From the NCBI GenBank assembly GCA_038087015.1, contig JASBNA010000021.1:558001-622000 (forward strand): 64,000 bases of DNA, written 5' to 3'. This DNA comes from Cerrena zonata. Its lineage: Eukaryota > Basidiomycota > Agaricomycetes > Polyporales > Cerrenaceae. The notes below the pieces were generated by a model that saw only the letters and a program-made list of their open reading frames with translations, did no database searches and was not told where the DNA came from. The stretch's first letter is position 1. The number at the start of each line of letters is the position of its first letter. The position numbers and the translations under genes are program-made. Of this stretch, positions 1-11,107 are shown piece after piece.

Positions 1-207
1 GCAGTGGCGGCCCAATACGCTGCAGACTGAGAACGGGGACCGAAATTCGGGGCGTGTTCTCAATCTGCGCCGCGATATAGGCATGTTTTCCGGCGATTGG
101 TCTGCAGCGAAGCGTACGAATGGGACGGATCTGCAGCACGATCTCCCTCTAATTACTCTCAGTTTCTTGCGCCGTCATCCATCCACTCGCCTTCTTTCTT
201 TCGTTCG

Positions 208-214
208 TATAAAA
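208..214 (+). promoter_or_regulatory. TATA box of the Mei2-like gene
   Basis: A TATAAAA heptamer lies about 165 bp before the chosen ATG at 378 and is followed by a CT-rich stretch to about 300, the usual look of a fungal core promoter with a pyrimidine-rich start region. No experimental start site can be inferred. Confidence 0.6.
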
Positions 215-377
215 TCTCTCTCGCCTCTATTGTCCCCAGTCCTTCCTTGCTTCCGCTCACCCATCATCTCCTTGCTCTCTTGTTGTTTCGCCGCTCTTTG
301 CGCTTCTTGCTCTCGTCTGCATTGCTATCCCATCCTCTTGCTGTGTGCTTTCCTACCTCGTGTTGTTGTATTCTAAA

Positions 378-3300
378 ATGGAGATCCCATTCCCAACCCT
401 GGCTCGACCCGGCGACGAGGTATGATGGCCAACTTACTACACTCGCATCTACTAAGATCATCTCCCGTGTCACTAGTCCGAAAAGGCAGAGGAGCGCCCT
501 CCCTTACACGCTCGCACGCATTCGTCGCCTTCCACTCCGAGTTTCCTGTGAGTATTCCGTCAAGATACTCGCCTCGTTTGTCAAGTTGTTATCACCGAGG
601 ACATCACAATGATCCTCTATTACTCGCTTCCTTTGTAACATGACACGTACATTCTACTAGTGTCATCGGATCCATATATGATTATATGCGTCATATTCAG
701 CCCTTATAACATCCATCTAATTTCTATAATTCGTTTGTAGACCTCCTATTGACCATTACCGCCATTTGCGCCAAACTCTGGATTTGGCATCCTCTCCTAC
801 CACTTCCCCATTCTCTTCTCCGCTCTCAATCAAGACTAAAAAACTCTCCGTCCCTTCTGCCGAGAGCGGCAATATGTGTGGCTCACCTAGGCGTGCCCCT
901 TCGTTGAATACTCCACCCCTTACCCCATCCTCGTCTTTCAACTCTAGCTCGCAAGATAATGCGAGCGACTTTACTCCTACCACGCCCGAGCCGGTGTCAC
1001 CCATCCGCTGGAGCCCTCACACGACTGGGAAGAGTCAGATTCACAGCGTGTCTGGATTGCAGGGTTATTTGACCCCCTCCAGTATCCGGTCGCGTTCCAT
1101 CTCATCTTGCGATGGAAAGGCTGACATGGTTACATCCGCTCTGAGGAGACTTGAACTAGTCTCTCCCACCAGTGATGCGACACCTAAAAATGAGAAACCA
1201 TTCAATTTCATGAGCCACGGAGGCGGTCCCTCCGCAGAAATCGTAGATGCTTTCGATCGCTTCTTCAGGAACCGTGAGGAGGCGACCCTGAGTCGATTTG
1301 TGTTGGTATGTTAATCTGTCCGTTCTAATCATGTCATGCGTTAACATTGGGTTTTTTTGTCGTATTAATAAGGTTCGCAATATTCCTCAGGCAGCTCGCG
1401 ATTCCGACTCTCTTATTCGCACCGCTTTCAATAGCACGGGTAACGTGAAAGGTATATTCATCCGTCATCTCAAAGCCCATGGTGTCGTAGTATTGGCGTA
1501 TTACGATCTAACGGTAGCCGAGGCGGCTGTTGGGAAAATACACGGAAAATACTTCTCCGAGCTCTGCTCCGAAGTAGGATTCAGCGGAGATAGAGAACAG
1601 CAGAAGCGCGTTGAAGCAGTTTGGGTCAATATTGCTGCTCTCGGATCTGTAGGGACTTTCTACTTTTCTGTCTTGTCAGTGAAAAACTCATTTCAATTTC
1701 AGCTGGTCGACCAGAGCAATTTTGCCGCACAAACCGATACTGTTATTTATCTGACGCTTCACCAACCAGGAATGGATCCAGATGGCATAAAAGGGGTTGC
1801 GATGTCTTTCGGGAAGACTGTTTCGTTCGAACCGGTAGCGTCTACCGGTCCCGGACAGGTACGAGTCTTTCGAGCTGATCGCAATTTACCTTGAATAATC
1901 TTGCATTCTACTATAGACGTACCGTGTGGAGTATTACGACACAGAGCACGCACAAATGGCATGCGCTCAACTGGACAATAGGCAAATGTTCAACACCTTT
2001 GTGACCGTGTGGGCCGATTGGAAGAACAACGTCACTCCTACTCGCATCGGCGGTCCTCAAATTCCGCGAACGGTGGATCTTACAAGTCCTCTGAAATCGA
2101 CCTTTCCGTTACCTGATGACGGTGTCGACAGTGAGTTATAACCACAAAGTCTTCCGTATTTTTGCTCTAACTCGTTTGTCAGATCGTCCACGGCGCGCTA
2201 TGGCGGGCCAAGATGGGCGTCGGTTGGAGCGAAACAGCAATGATCAAGACGATCCCTTCGTTCATCGACCTTCACCCCCTCATCTTGTTCCTGATAATGC
2301 GTATAGTGTAAGATTCTGCACGGTCACTCAAAGTCTCGTCTAATCTGTACGCTCTAGGTCCCTCCTTACGTCCAGCAAGGCGTTATCCACGGTAACGAGA
2401 CTGGAACGTATGAGCAAGCTCGATGGATGCCGTCAGACTTCTCTTCAGGTCTCATGTCGCCCTCCCCTATGTCAGATCCTCGTCTCGATATGCATCCTTA
2501 CCCTTTCCAGCCGCAGTCGTACCTCCCTCCTTTTCAGCCCACCTCTCACCCTTCGTTGTTCGGCCCAAATGCCCCTCCTTTCCTATACCATGGATCCCCG
2601 CCACCTCCTGAAGTATTCATGCCTATGAGAACTGACGGTTTTGCGGCCCACCATCCTCTTCACGCCCAAGATCACTGGGGCTACCCTCCTCCTCACACCT
2701 ACCCTTTCGGTCAGCAGCTTCCTAGTCCATCCCAACAACCAGAGTCACCCTTCCACCGGGCTGCAGAAAGCTTTAGCTTGGGTACAGTAGAATCCTCTTT
2801 GCAGTTGCAAGGACCTCGTCGCGAACGCCGCAATGGTCACTCGAAGAACTCTGCTCGCTGGGCTTCTCACATCCCCTCTTTGGCTGGTGACTGTGACTCC
2901 TCTGCCGAGAATAGTACCAAAAACCAGCTCAACTTAGATACGATAGAGAACGGAGGGGATACTCGCACTACGGTTATGATCAAGAACATTCCTAACAAGA
3001 TGAGCGATAGAGATCTTCTTGACTTTATCGAACGGGTTTGTCCTCGGAAGATCGACTTCCTCTATTTAAGGATGGATTTCCAAAATGGTAAGTCGGTCAC
3101 TTACGAAAGATGCTTCGTCTGTTCTAATTGCGAGTTTACAGGATGTAATGTGGGCTATGCCTTTGTGAACTTCATCGCCGTTCAAGATTTGCTTAGCTTC
3201 GCAAGCACACAACTAGGAGTCAAATGGTGAGTTCATCGTGTTTCGTTTATGCTCTAGTTACTTACTACATCAAACAGGAATATGTATTCGAGTGAAAAGA

Positions 3301-3629
3301 CTTTACAATTAAGCTATGCTAACTACCAGTACGTTCCGCTCTACTTCGAATAATTGCTGTAAAAGCCTAACCATCGTCACAGAGGAAAGGAAGCTCTTGT
3401 CGAAAAGTTCAAGAACTCGTGCATCATGGATGAACGCGAATCTTGGCGACCGAAGATTTTCTATTCATCTGGCCCGGATCAAGGGTTGCCTGAACCTTTC
3501 CCTGCGCCTACTCATCTTCGCAGGAAAGAACGTAGTGCTCACAACCGTGGTGCTCTATTCGTACCTGGCCCAGGCTCTCGGCACCACAACGACGGCTTCA
3601 CAGAGGGATCCAGGATCTCTAGGATGTAA
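378..3629 (+). CDS. mei2: Mei2-like RNA-binding protein (RRM_2 at C-terminus)
   Basis: Mei2 proteins bind RNA and, in fission yeast, drive entry into meiosis by sequestering mRNA-elimination factors. The C-terminal Mei2-type RRM is clear from about 2965 to 3430: it opens with TTVMIKNIPNKMSDRDLL, continues with GYAFVNF and ends with CIMDERESWRPKIFYSSG, the conserved tail of this family. A weaker upstream RRM (VRNIPQAARDSDSL, then GIFIRHLKAHGVVVLAYYD) starts at 1373. The linker is rich in Pro, Ser and His. Exons I can join in frame: 378-419, 477-547, 741-1305, 1373-1858, 1917 to about 2129, then four or more further exons to the TAA at 3627-3629. The ATG at 378 has a good AAAATGG context and keeps phase across the first two introns. 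A 54-nt in-frame GT-AG segment (1649-1702) may be a further intron. Regulation by phosphorylation is known for the yeast protein but cannot be seen here. Confidence 0.88.
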
Positions 3630-4165
3630 GAGCATCTATAGCTTGTCTTCAGTTTTCGATTTCTGCCTCTCGGTCGTGCTGTGTATATGGACCTTTGAAA
3701 CTGCTAATCACCCCTGCTTATCTCGTGTTCTATGTCTCGCTTTGACTATATCGACCTATTTTTAATTCTGCTTTAAGTGTCTTTTTTTCTCGGACAAACT
3801 TGCATTACTCTCCTGTTGTTGTTTTCGTTGCGTTCAGATAGTTGTTTACGTTACGCTACCATCTTCCATTATTTCGTCCCTATTGCTTTGCTAATCGTTT
3901 ATTTCTGCTTCACGTCCTTATAGCTACAAACATGTTATTCGGACTCACTCTCCCTCGCTCCCCTGTCTTCTCTTTGCTGCATTATTCCAAAGTAGATAGC
4001 TGTAAACTACTGACCTGTACCAGAGAAACAACGTGTAAAAGACCTTGTGGTCATCACTCTACAAATATCATATCATCTGTCATTGATTTGTTGGACTAAG
4101 TACAATGTACAATTCTTAGTGTGTGCAGTCCAACCAACTTATTATGTGTTCTATATCCCCGAACT
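3630..4165. other. Convergent intergenic region
   Basis: Pyrimidine-rich 3' ends of two converging genes. No coding exon, RNA gene or repeat seen. Confidence 0.6.
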
Positions 4166-5000
4166 CTACTTCGCAACGGCCAACGGAACATGAATGAGCT
4201 TCAGTTCAGCAATTTCCTTCACCTGACCGACAATGGGCTTGATGACATCGAGACTGTTAAAAGCCTTTCCTGTCGCCTAGAACAAATATCCTTAGCTTCC
4301 AACTATCTTTGCAACATCTTAGAGAAAGACGTACCTCTGGGCTAGTCCATCCCAAAGTAATCGCAGTCGCGGCCTCGCTCTCCTCAATGATAGGACCCAC
4401 AGTCCCCTTCGACACTCCGCTCTCCACGGGCAACTCGTTGAAGTTTCCCACAATGGTCTTCGCCCACTCCAACACCTTGGCCTGTTCCTCCTTGGTCTTG
4501 TGTCCGTCTTTGAGGGACCAAGTGACGATCTCGGTGTAGGGTGCTTCGAAAGCGGTGTAAGGAGCTTCGGGGAAGGAGGCGTGCCAGAGTTTGACACCTG
4601 TGCTGAATTTCTGGATGTAGGAACCGAGAATGGGGTATTGGACTTTATCGTTCATGAGAGTTTGGTGGTGTTCGAGGGTTTCCCATTCTGTGAGATGAAA
4701 CAAAGAGTGAGCACTTGGTTAATGGAGACGGTCGGGATATTTAGGTTGTTGGAGGGACGTACCGATGAGCAACCACCAAGTGGTACCGTCCTGGACTTCG
4801 AGTCCATGGTAAATCCTGATAAATGGGAAACCACCCGGTAAGTCGACAAGGTATAGGTGAAGCGATCGGTGCTGCACTTACTTCTTTGCGCCATCGACCT
4901 TCTTCAGGAAGTCCAAGGCTTCGTTCACGATGCTCGGATCGTTCTTGTAGGCGTCGGTGACTGTGATCTGGGCGAATTCGACAACATAGGGTGGTGCCAT
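4166..5000 (-). CDS. ABM-like dimeric alpha/beta-barrel protein
   Basis: Four exons join in frame: 5000 to about 4882, a short second exon ending at 4763, 4687-4335 and 4276-4166. The product is about 213 residues and starts MAPPYVVEFAQITVTD. The pattern of two tandem beta-alpha-beta halves (a first half with WWLLIEWETLEHHQ, a second with PYTEIVTWSLKDGHK) fits the ferredoxin-like dimeric alpha/beta-barrel superfamily that includes antibiotic-biosynthesis monooxygenase (ABM) and stress-responsive A/B-barrel proteins. Members range from cofactor-free oxygenases to proteins of unknown role, so no reaction is assigned. No signal peptide or membrane segment, so a cytosolic protein is likely. It converges on the Mei2-like gene. 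Exon joins are well supported by phase; the family call is by motif pattern only. Confidence 0.75.
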
Positions 5001-6204
5001 TTCTGCAAGAGTAGTTTCAAGTTTACGAGCTCAAGTCTCAGCAGAGTCGATGGTGGTGTTGATGCTGATCCGACCTCAAAGTTACCAGAGTATAAATACC
5101 AAGGCTAAGATGTGGTGACCCCGTTGACGGAGGGTTGTTGGATTGTTGGAAGAAAGATGTATCAGCCAAATCGACTCGGAGTGCATTTATAAGTGTGGGC
5201 TGAACTAATCTCGCGGATTAGAGGCCATCCGAGTCCTGAGCCTGGGATGAGATATCACAAGTTCACAATTAGGACGAGTCTGAGAACGCAAGCAGGGCCG
5301 GTATGCTGACAGAGTCGCTTCGTAATACAATGTCGACATTTAGGGTTCATTTGGAACCCACCCTCATGGGACCGCTTTCCACTAGATATCGTGCTCGTAC
5401 ACGAGGTCAAGAATGAGTTATGATGTCATATATTAGTAGGTCGATTATGAAGGTAAGTTGAAGCTTGAAGGAATCCAAAGAAGGCGTTTGACGAGCTTTG
5501 TAGGAGTTGCATAACAACGTGGGTTGACCGTTAGCGGCGCAGTTATTGGTTCCTGACACTCACTGATTGGCCCAAGAGGCTTTTCAATGACGTAAAGGCC
5601 CTCAGAAACGTCGTGGTAATACCAACACTCATGTCCTGCGACTCGGACTTGCGACTTTAGCACAATAGTGTGTTAGCTCACTCAGCCTCACTTTCTATCT
5701 TCGCCGAAATGGATACAGCCGGTGGATTGCTCTCTCCCTCGACAAACACACAGTCAAATTCAACGGAGGATGAGATAGTAGTGGTCTGTTGAACACTGGT
5801 CGACATTCCTGAATTAACTAGAGCTGCTGGTAAGTACAGTATCATACACTTATTAGCCACATATAATTGATACATTATAAAGGGATTGAAAAATTGACAG
5901 GATAAAACTCGTAAGACTCAAGAGACCAGCGAAATATGAGCCAAGAATTCAAAGGAAGTACATGCGCAAGCAGTCATGCTGCCCTCCCCCCTGTTGTCAG
6001 GCTCATCGTGCTGCTAACTAACGATAGTCAGCCCTCTTGAATATAATGTGTACTTAGGTATGTAGCTTACTTTCACTTACGTTCAGAATACGTACAGGAT
6101 CAATCTTATCTATTCATAATCACCACGCACCGACGGTGCTGGCGAGCTTGGACTTGAACGATCAACTTTCAACGTTAACAGTACCGCGATCCCCAACAGA
6201 CACA
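5001..6204. other. Intergenic region (divergent promoters)
   Basis: Holds the promoters of the minus-strand ABM-like gene and of the plus-strand kinase-like gene. Short minus-strand reading frames at 5445-5663 and 5678-5875 have no recognisable motif and no convincing splice partner. Nothing else seen. Confidence 0.5.
5185..5192 (-). promoter_or_regulatory. TATA-like element upstream of the ABM-like gene
   Basis: On the minus strand the sequence reads TATAAATG about 185 bp before the ATG at 5000. A second AT-rich candidate, TATTTATA, sits nearer at about 5091-5098; I cannot decide which is used. Confidence 0.4.
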
Positions 6205-7432
6205 ATGGAAGCACAGAACTCTATCGAGAGTAATGTAGTGTCGATGGTATGCGGTGTGGTGTTTACTTAATCTGTTCAATTTGTCTTAACCCCCAACCTA
6301 GGAACCATTGTCTATCATTTCTGACGTGTTAATCCACAACATTACTTGGGCCCCAAAGGGCGTGGATGCAGTACCGATGAAACGTTCAACCACGTTTCCT
6401 GCCTTCCGTTACAGTGAGGCTCTGAAAAAGATGACACCCCATTCGAGTTGGGCTCCCGTCCCCGTCCCAGAAGGTAAAGTCTTCCTTGAGATCGAACTGG
6501 GAGAGCAACTCGGCACTGGAAGGATAGGGCTCACGTATGCTGTGCGTATAATACGGGCGCGTGCAGGTGTCGATGGTCCCGAAATCCCACTCGACACGCT
6601 AGGGATCACATTCGAGCTCTGTGCCAAGGTGGCGAAACCCTACCACTGCAGAAGTCTCGCGCGTGAAGCATGGGTATACGAGCGACTGCGAGCACAGGAC
6701 GGGTATCAAGGCGTCGTTGTCCCTAGATGCTATGGTTTCTTCACGATTCCGCTTCTGGATTGTTCCGATAAGTTGGGTCACTTCTTACACAGTGCTTTAC
6801 ATGTCCGACCGTGGCGTGAAGCCAATGTCGAACTTTACAAGATGGAGGAAGAGCGGGAGGAGGAGGATGAAGAGGAGGATGACAGAAAGTCAACAGACAG
6901 AGAGCATTTTCCTTCACGGGATCACCTCCCGACCGACAAGTTTAATCCGCGGACCTTGGTGGACGACTGTCATAAGAGCAAGGAGAGTTCAAGTTGGAAT
7001 ACCTGGAATAATGACCCGGAGGAACCACTACTTGCTGTCCTCCTCATGGAACGTCTAGGAGAACCTCATGAAGAGGACCATCCTGACATAGCGCGGTAGG
7101 TCCTTGGATGTGTGTCAATCGCTGTTGCCCTTCATACTGATTCAAGCCGATGTTGTCCTAGCGGTGATCTTCCTTTGGTCTTGAAAGACATGGTAGAGTC
7201 TGGAGTGATGCAGCATGATCTGCGCTGGAACAATGTCCTTCATGCACGAGAGGACGATGACACAATTTGTCCTCGACACAAGGTCAAACATCTTTGGCGT
7301 GTTATTGACTTTGATCGGTCTCTGGTAGCAGGAGTGCCTCTATCGGCAGACGATCGACGTATGATGGAGAACGAGTATAACTGGGCGTATACTACCTCTG
7401 AGTTTTGGACCGGTCGTATACTTGATGATTAA
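6205..7432 (+). CDS. Fungal protein-kinase-like protein (FunK1-like)
   Basis: Three exons join in phase: 6205-6246, 6302-7095 and 7162-7432. They give about 368 residues starting MEAQNSIESNVVSM. The C-terminal exon has HDLRWNNVL, matching the HxDxxxxN catalytic loop, and then VIDFDRS, where DFD stands for the usual DFG metal-binding motif. Upstream, LGTGRIGLTYAV could be a degenerate nucleotide loop, followed by ELCAKVAKP (possible ATP lysine) and SLAREAWVYERL (possible C-helix glutamate). This architecture resembles the kinase-like families expanded in Agaricomycetes, whose substrates are mostly unknown. An acidic insert (EEEREEEDEEEDD) lies between the lobes. It may be an active kinase, an aminoglycoside-phosphotransferase-like enzyme or a pseudokinase. 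Confidence 0.75.
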
Positions 7433-8741
7433 GGAGGACATGCATTTCCTTTGTTTACGACTGGATTGTCTATTTTGTCCGCTCTATTCTTGGTTCAATG
7501 TTGAATTGCGGGCGTTCGCTGTTTGACATGATGTAACGGCGGTGTGAGCATCTAGTATAGTGGAAAGAGAAACCTAACTCAGACAAGCTGTATCAAGTAC
7601 CTCGGTATATGACCTGTCAGAAACGACTCTTTGAAGAAACTCCATGGATCGAAATCGATGACGAAGGAAATTCAAATAAAAATTCAAATTTGAGTGTACT
7701 GAAATAAACACATAGACATGTCGAAGCTGACTTGGACATTAATCGTAAGCCCGTAGAGTACGTGATATAATAGTGGATTAGCAACTTAGGTTTAAGAAGA
7801 CGAGCAGTGGTGTTCTCAACCGTCAAATTAATGAGATGCGCTCAGACGAGGAGATAGAAGAATCAAATTGTGTGATGTAAATTGAGGACTTGCCGAACTA
7901 CCAGTATCTGAACAGTTTGAGATCCTAGTTAGCGTCGGGTAGGGGAAAGGTGAACAGTACTAACGTACGAGGTAAATTGACCGGCAGAGTATCGGATAGA
8001 ATTATCTAGAGGGATACATCATGCTAGGTTAAATGAAAGCCGGAGGTGGTGGTTTGGAATGTTAAAGCTAATATACGTCATGATAGAGTTCCAAATATGG
8101 CAGGAAGAGATCGTGTCGACGTTTCATATAGTCGATGGTAACGTGCGAGCCACAGCGGAATGGTTTATGAATGTCCATGACCATTGCTAACGACTGATGG
8201 TGACGGTCAGACCTTACTCCTCGTTTTGCACATGAGAAGAGCAGGCTGTGTGTGGCTATGACGACCCAGAGCTTACAGAACTTCTCTTAGAATAGATCGA
8301 CAGCTGTCCCTGCACTATCAGCATTTGAAGTGCGGAGAAGGATCGATGTAGGCCGCATGAAAGCCTACAACAATGATCGTTGGGATATATATGACGATGT
8401 AAGGGGATGCCGGGGAAAGATGTCAAACAGAAGGATAATGAATATGCGACTTCTAGGTATGAGAGGAAGTCGCCGTTGATTGATAGGATGGAGTGTACGC
8501 GGAGCATACGGTGGTGAGTGTCGAGATGCTGGTTGCCCTGGCGGTGATTGTAGCTGTTCAGATGTGGGCGTCTCTTTCTATCATCCGTAAATTCGAGATC
8601 TTTAAATTGGAGGGGTGCAGGGACTGATCTGGAGTCTAATCCCTCTTTCCTCCTCCATTGCTTTGCTATCCTTCACAACGATATCTTGGCTGTTTCATAC
8701 CCAATTCCACAAACGACCCATATTTACAACGGTCCCAAATC
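7433..8741. other. Intergenic region
   Basis: About 1.3 kb, fairly AT-rich, with many stops in all frames. A CT-rich stretch just before 8742 is probably the promoter and 5' UTR of the next gene. Nothing else seen. Confidence 0.5.
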
Positions 8742-10075
8742 ATGAGTTCCAGTGCAGCCATCCCTCCAGTTCCTCCATCACCGGGCGTTGCTGCACGACG
8801 AAGGGGTCCTAAAGGCCACGTCTTGCCAACACTTCCCCTCAGCGCATTCACCCCTCCTAATACCGGAACCTCTGAGCAGTTCCCCCTTCCGCCAAGCCCA
8901 AGCACGATCAACCCCCAGAAGGTGATCGATGCGAATGTGATCACCCCCTCGGGAGATCTTGCCCAGTGGAAAGAAGAAATCGGAAGGGAAATAAAGGATG
9001 ACCAGATCGGTGGAGTTGTCGTCAACTTGACCGGTGTCTCAAGCGATGCACTCGAGAAAACGATCGCAGAGTGAGTAGCATTACTCCAGATCCCTTGGCG
9101 AGATAATTGGCAGATCGGATGCTAAACAAAGGTATTAATATCCTTACAGTGTCACTTCCTCTGCTTCGATACCTGTAGTCGCAATTCTGGTCCCTTTCGA
9201 TCTCGAACAAGGTATCCCTGAAACTACTCCTGGCTATCTTTCTGGTTCGGCCAAACCGCCTATCATCCTGGCCTCGACGTATGCACAGTCGTCACCAAAG
9301 GCTGTCGAAGCATTCCACTGGGCTTTGACAAATGGGTTCTCTGTCGACCTTGACGTTCAAGCTTATCTCAGAGACGGAGAGAATGCTTGGGAGTCCCTCG
9401 AGGATTTCTTTGCTAATGCTATCCCTCGTACATCACCGATCCCAGATGGCAAGGTGTTCCTTTGTGAGCTATCATTCAATTACACATCTCGTAACCTTAT
9501 TTACCGAACAACCTTCTTTCTTACTCATAGCGAACCTTCTTCCCCCTCCTGATGACTTCTCGCTCCCCATCGTGAAACTTCTCACTCACCCGACCTACCA
9601 AGCGTACCAATCTCATACTGCTGCTCTTTCCCTTTACGCAAACGTTTTCGTCAAGTTCCTTCCCCCCGTTTGGGGAACACCGACTCCCCCGACACCCGCC
9701 CCTACCCAATCAATCACTCCCAGTAGCGCGGAAGCCTTACACTCCTGGAGGCTCAACCCTCCCTTCAAGGGATACCAAGGAAAAGAAGGAATGGAAGCGT
9801 AGGATCAAGATGTACAGTGCGTGATACTCCACTGTTCTATGATTTGAATATCGTTTGCTAACGTTGATACAGTCGGCCCTGCTTTGGAAGCTTTCGGATT
9901 CCAAAGAATCATCTATGGCTCCTCACCCTCGCCCCTATCCCACGCATCTTCCAATGCCGGTGATTGGTACGAACTTGCCCGCGAATCGTTCGCCGAACTT
10001 GGTGTTGAACAAGAAGGCATCGATGCTGTGTTCTTCGCAAACGCTCAACGCGCCTTCTCCAGTGGCAGTTCATAG
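8742..10075 (+). CDS. Amidohydrolase-like (TIM-barrel hydrolase) protein, with apparent frameshift
   Basis: Starts MSSSAAIPPVPPSPG and splices at about 9071 (GTGAG) to about 9150, 9461 to about 9530, and 9817 to about 9873. The C-terminal exon, ALEAFGFQRIIYGSSPSP then GDWYELARESFAELG and FFANAQRAF, resembles the end of amidohydrolase-2 / metal-dependent TIM-barrel hydrolases, where a Trp/Tyr-Gly-Ser-Asp segment precedes the final helices. The third exon is open in one frame up to about 9730, but the next conserved-looking block (KPYTPGGSTLPSRDTKEKKE, then WKRRIKMY) lies one base out of register. Dropping one G of the GG at 9730-9731 would join them. I see no intron that does this, so it is either a base-calling error or a recent inactivating insertion. 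The function is tentative. Confidence 0.55.
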
Positions 10076-10574
10076 TCGTACCTGTGCCTTCCACATATAC
10101 ATACACACGACGGAGAGGGAAAGAAATTGGAATCTTATTTTGTGACGGCAGATTTTACACGTGGAGGAGAAAGAATATGTTGTAGTTTTCTAGGGTACGT
10201 CGGTGTATTCGTTGAGTGAGATCTGATATATAAGACTGTAGACATTTATAAAGTGGCTGGATGGAATCGCGTTATTTATATATGCAATTGGTGTCTTGGA
10301 TCTTTGAAATCGTAAAGCATGATGGTGTTTCATCAAGGCCAAAAAAGATGATGAACACCGACCGTGTCATCTGATGTATTTGGTATTAGGGATTTTGTAG
10401 GCATATCTTCGTATTTGGTACAGATACAATCACAGCATTTCGGGTCAAGTTCACAGACTTCGGATATAAAGCTAGGACTCTCTCGTACATTGACTCCTGG
10501 GACTTGCGCACATCCCATTGGTGTCACAACACTATCCACTACTTCTACTGACCGCTCTTTGTCGTTCTTGTCAG
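10076..10574. other. Intergenic region
   Basis: 3' end of the preceding gene and promoter of the next. No coding or repeat signal seen. Confidence 0.5.
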
Positions 10575-11107
10575 ATGCGAACGAAACCCCAAATGAATCG
10601 TGCAGGAACGTATGCCACAGACCGACGGTCTGAGTCCGTGCGCGAGTCCGTGGTTCCGTCTGGGCATCACAGCTCCATCCCCTCCGAGTATGCCCTTTCT
10701 ATCTCTCCCTCAGAGACCAACTCCTTTCGTAGTACGATTCATGGAATCGGTACCGACATGGGAAGGGTTGCCCTGGGACTGGGACTAGCTGTCTTCCGTG
10801 GAATAGAGGTCATCGACGTTTCCCTGAAAGTTGCTATGCTTAGACGACAACTGTATAAATCGGAAGGAGAGTATGGATCGAATGGACAGTTGTGGATTCA
10901 AGATAAGGAAGGATTTAGGAATCTTATGTCGTTGTTATCCTATACCAGGTACCATGAAAATTAAACTGTGGCGGTAACAATGGTACTGAAATGATCCAAC
11001 TATTCAGGACAGGTCTCTTGACGAAGACAACGAGGCAACAGATTCTTCTGTTGCTGGCTGATGTTAGAATCAACCATTTCGGCACTCAGCATTTTATACA
11101 TTCTTAG
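10575..11107 (+). CDS. Short protein of unknown family, paralogue of the gene at 29187
   Basis: Two exons: from ATG at 10575 (MRTKPQMNRAGTY) to about 10949, and about 11009 to the TAG at 11105-11107, joined in phase through a Thr-Arg codon. The segment FRSTIHGIGTDMGRVALGLG, followed by AVFRGIEVID, matches FRSGTIRGIGSDSGRAFLAL then GVLVLRGMEDLD in the protein encoded at 29187-30079, so the two are paralogues. This copy ends soon after the shared core (about 165 residues) while the other has a further C-terminal half, so it may be a truncated or decayed copy. I do not recognise the family. The hydrophobic Ala-Leu-Gly-rich core could be a helix or a short membrane segment. Confidence 0.55.

Noticed and set aside
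97..612. 171-codon open frame upstream of the Mei2-like start
   Set aside because: It spans the TATA box and pyrimidine tract and does not keep phase with the next exon, while the ATG at 378 with two introns does.
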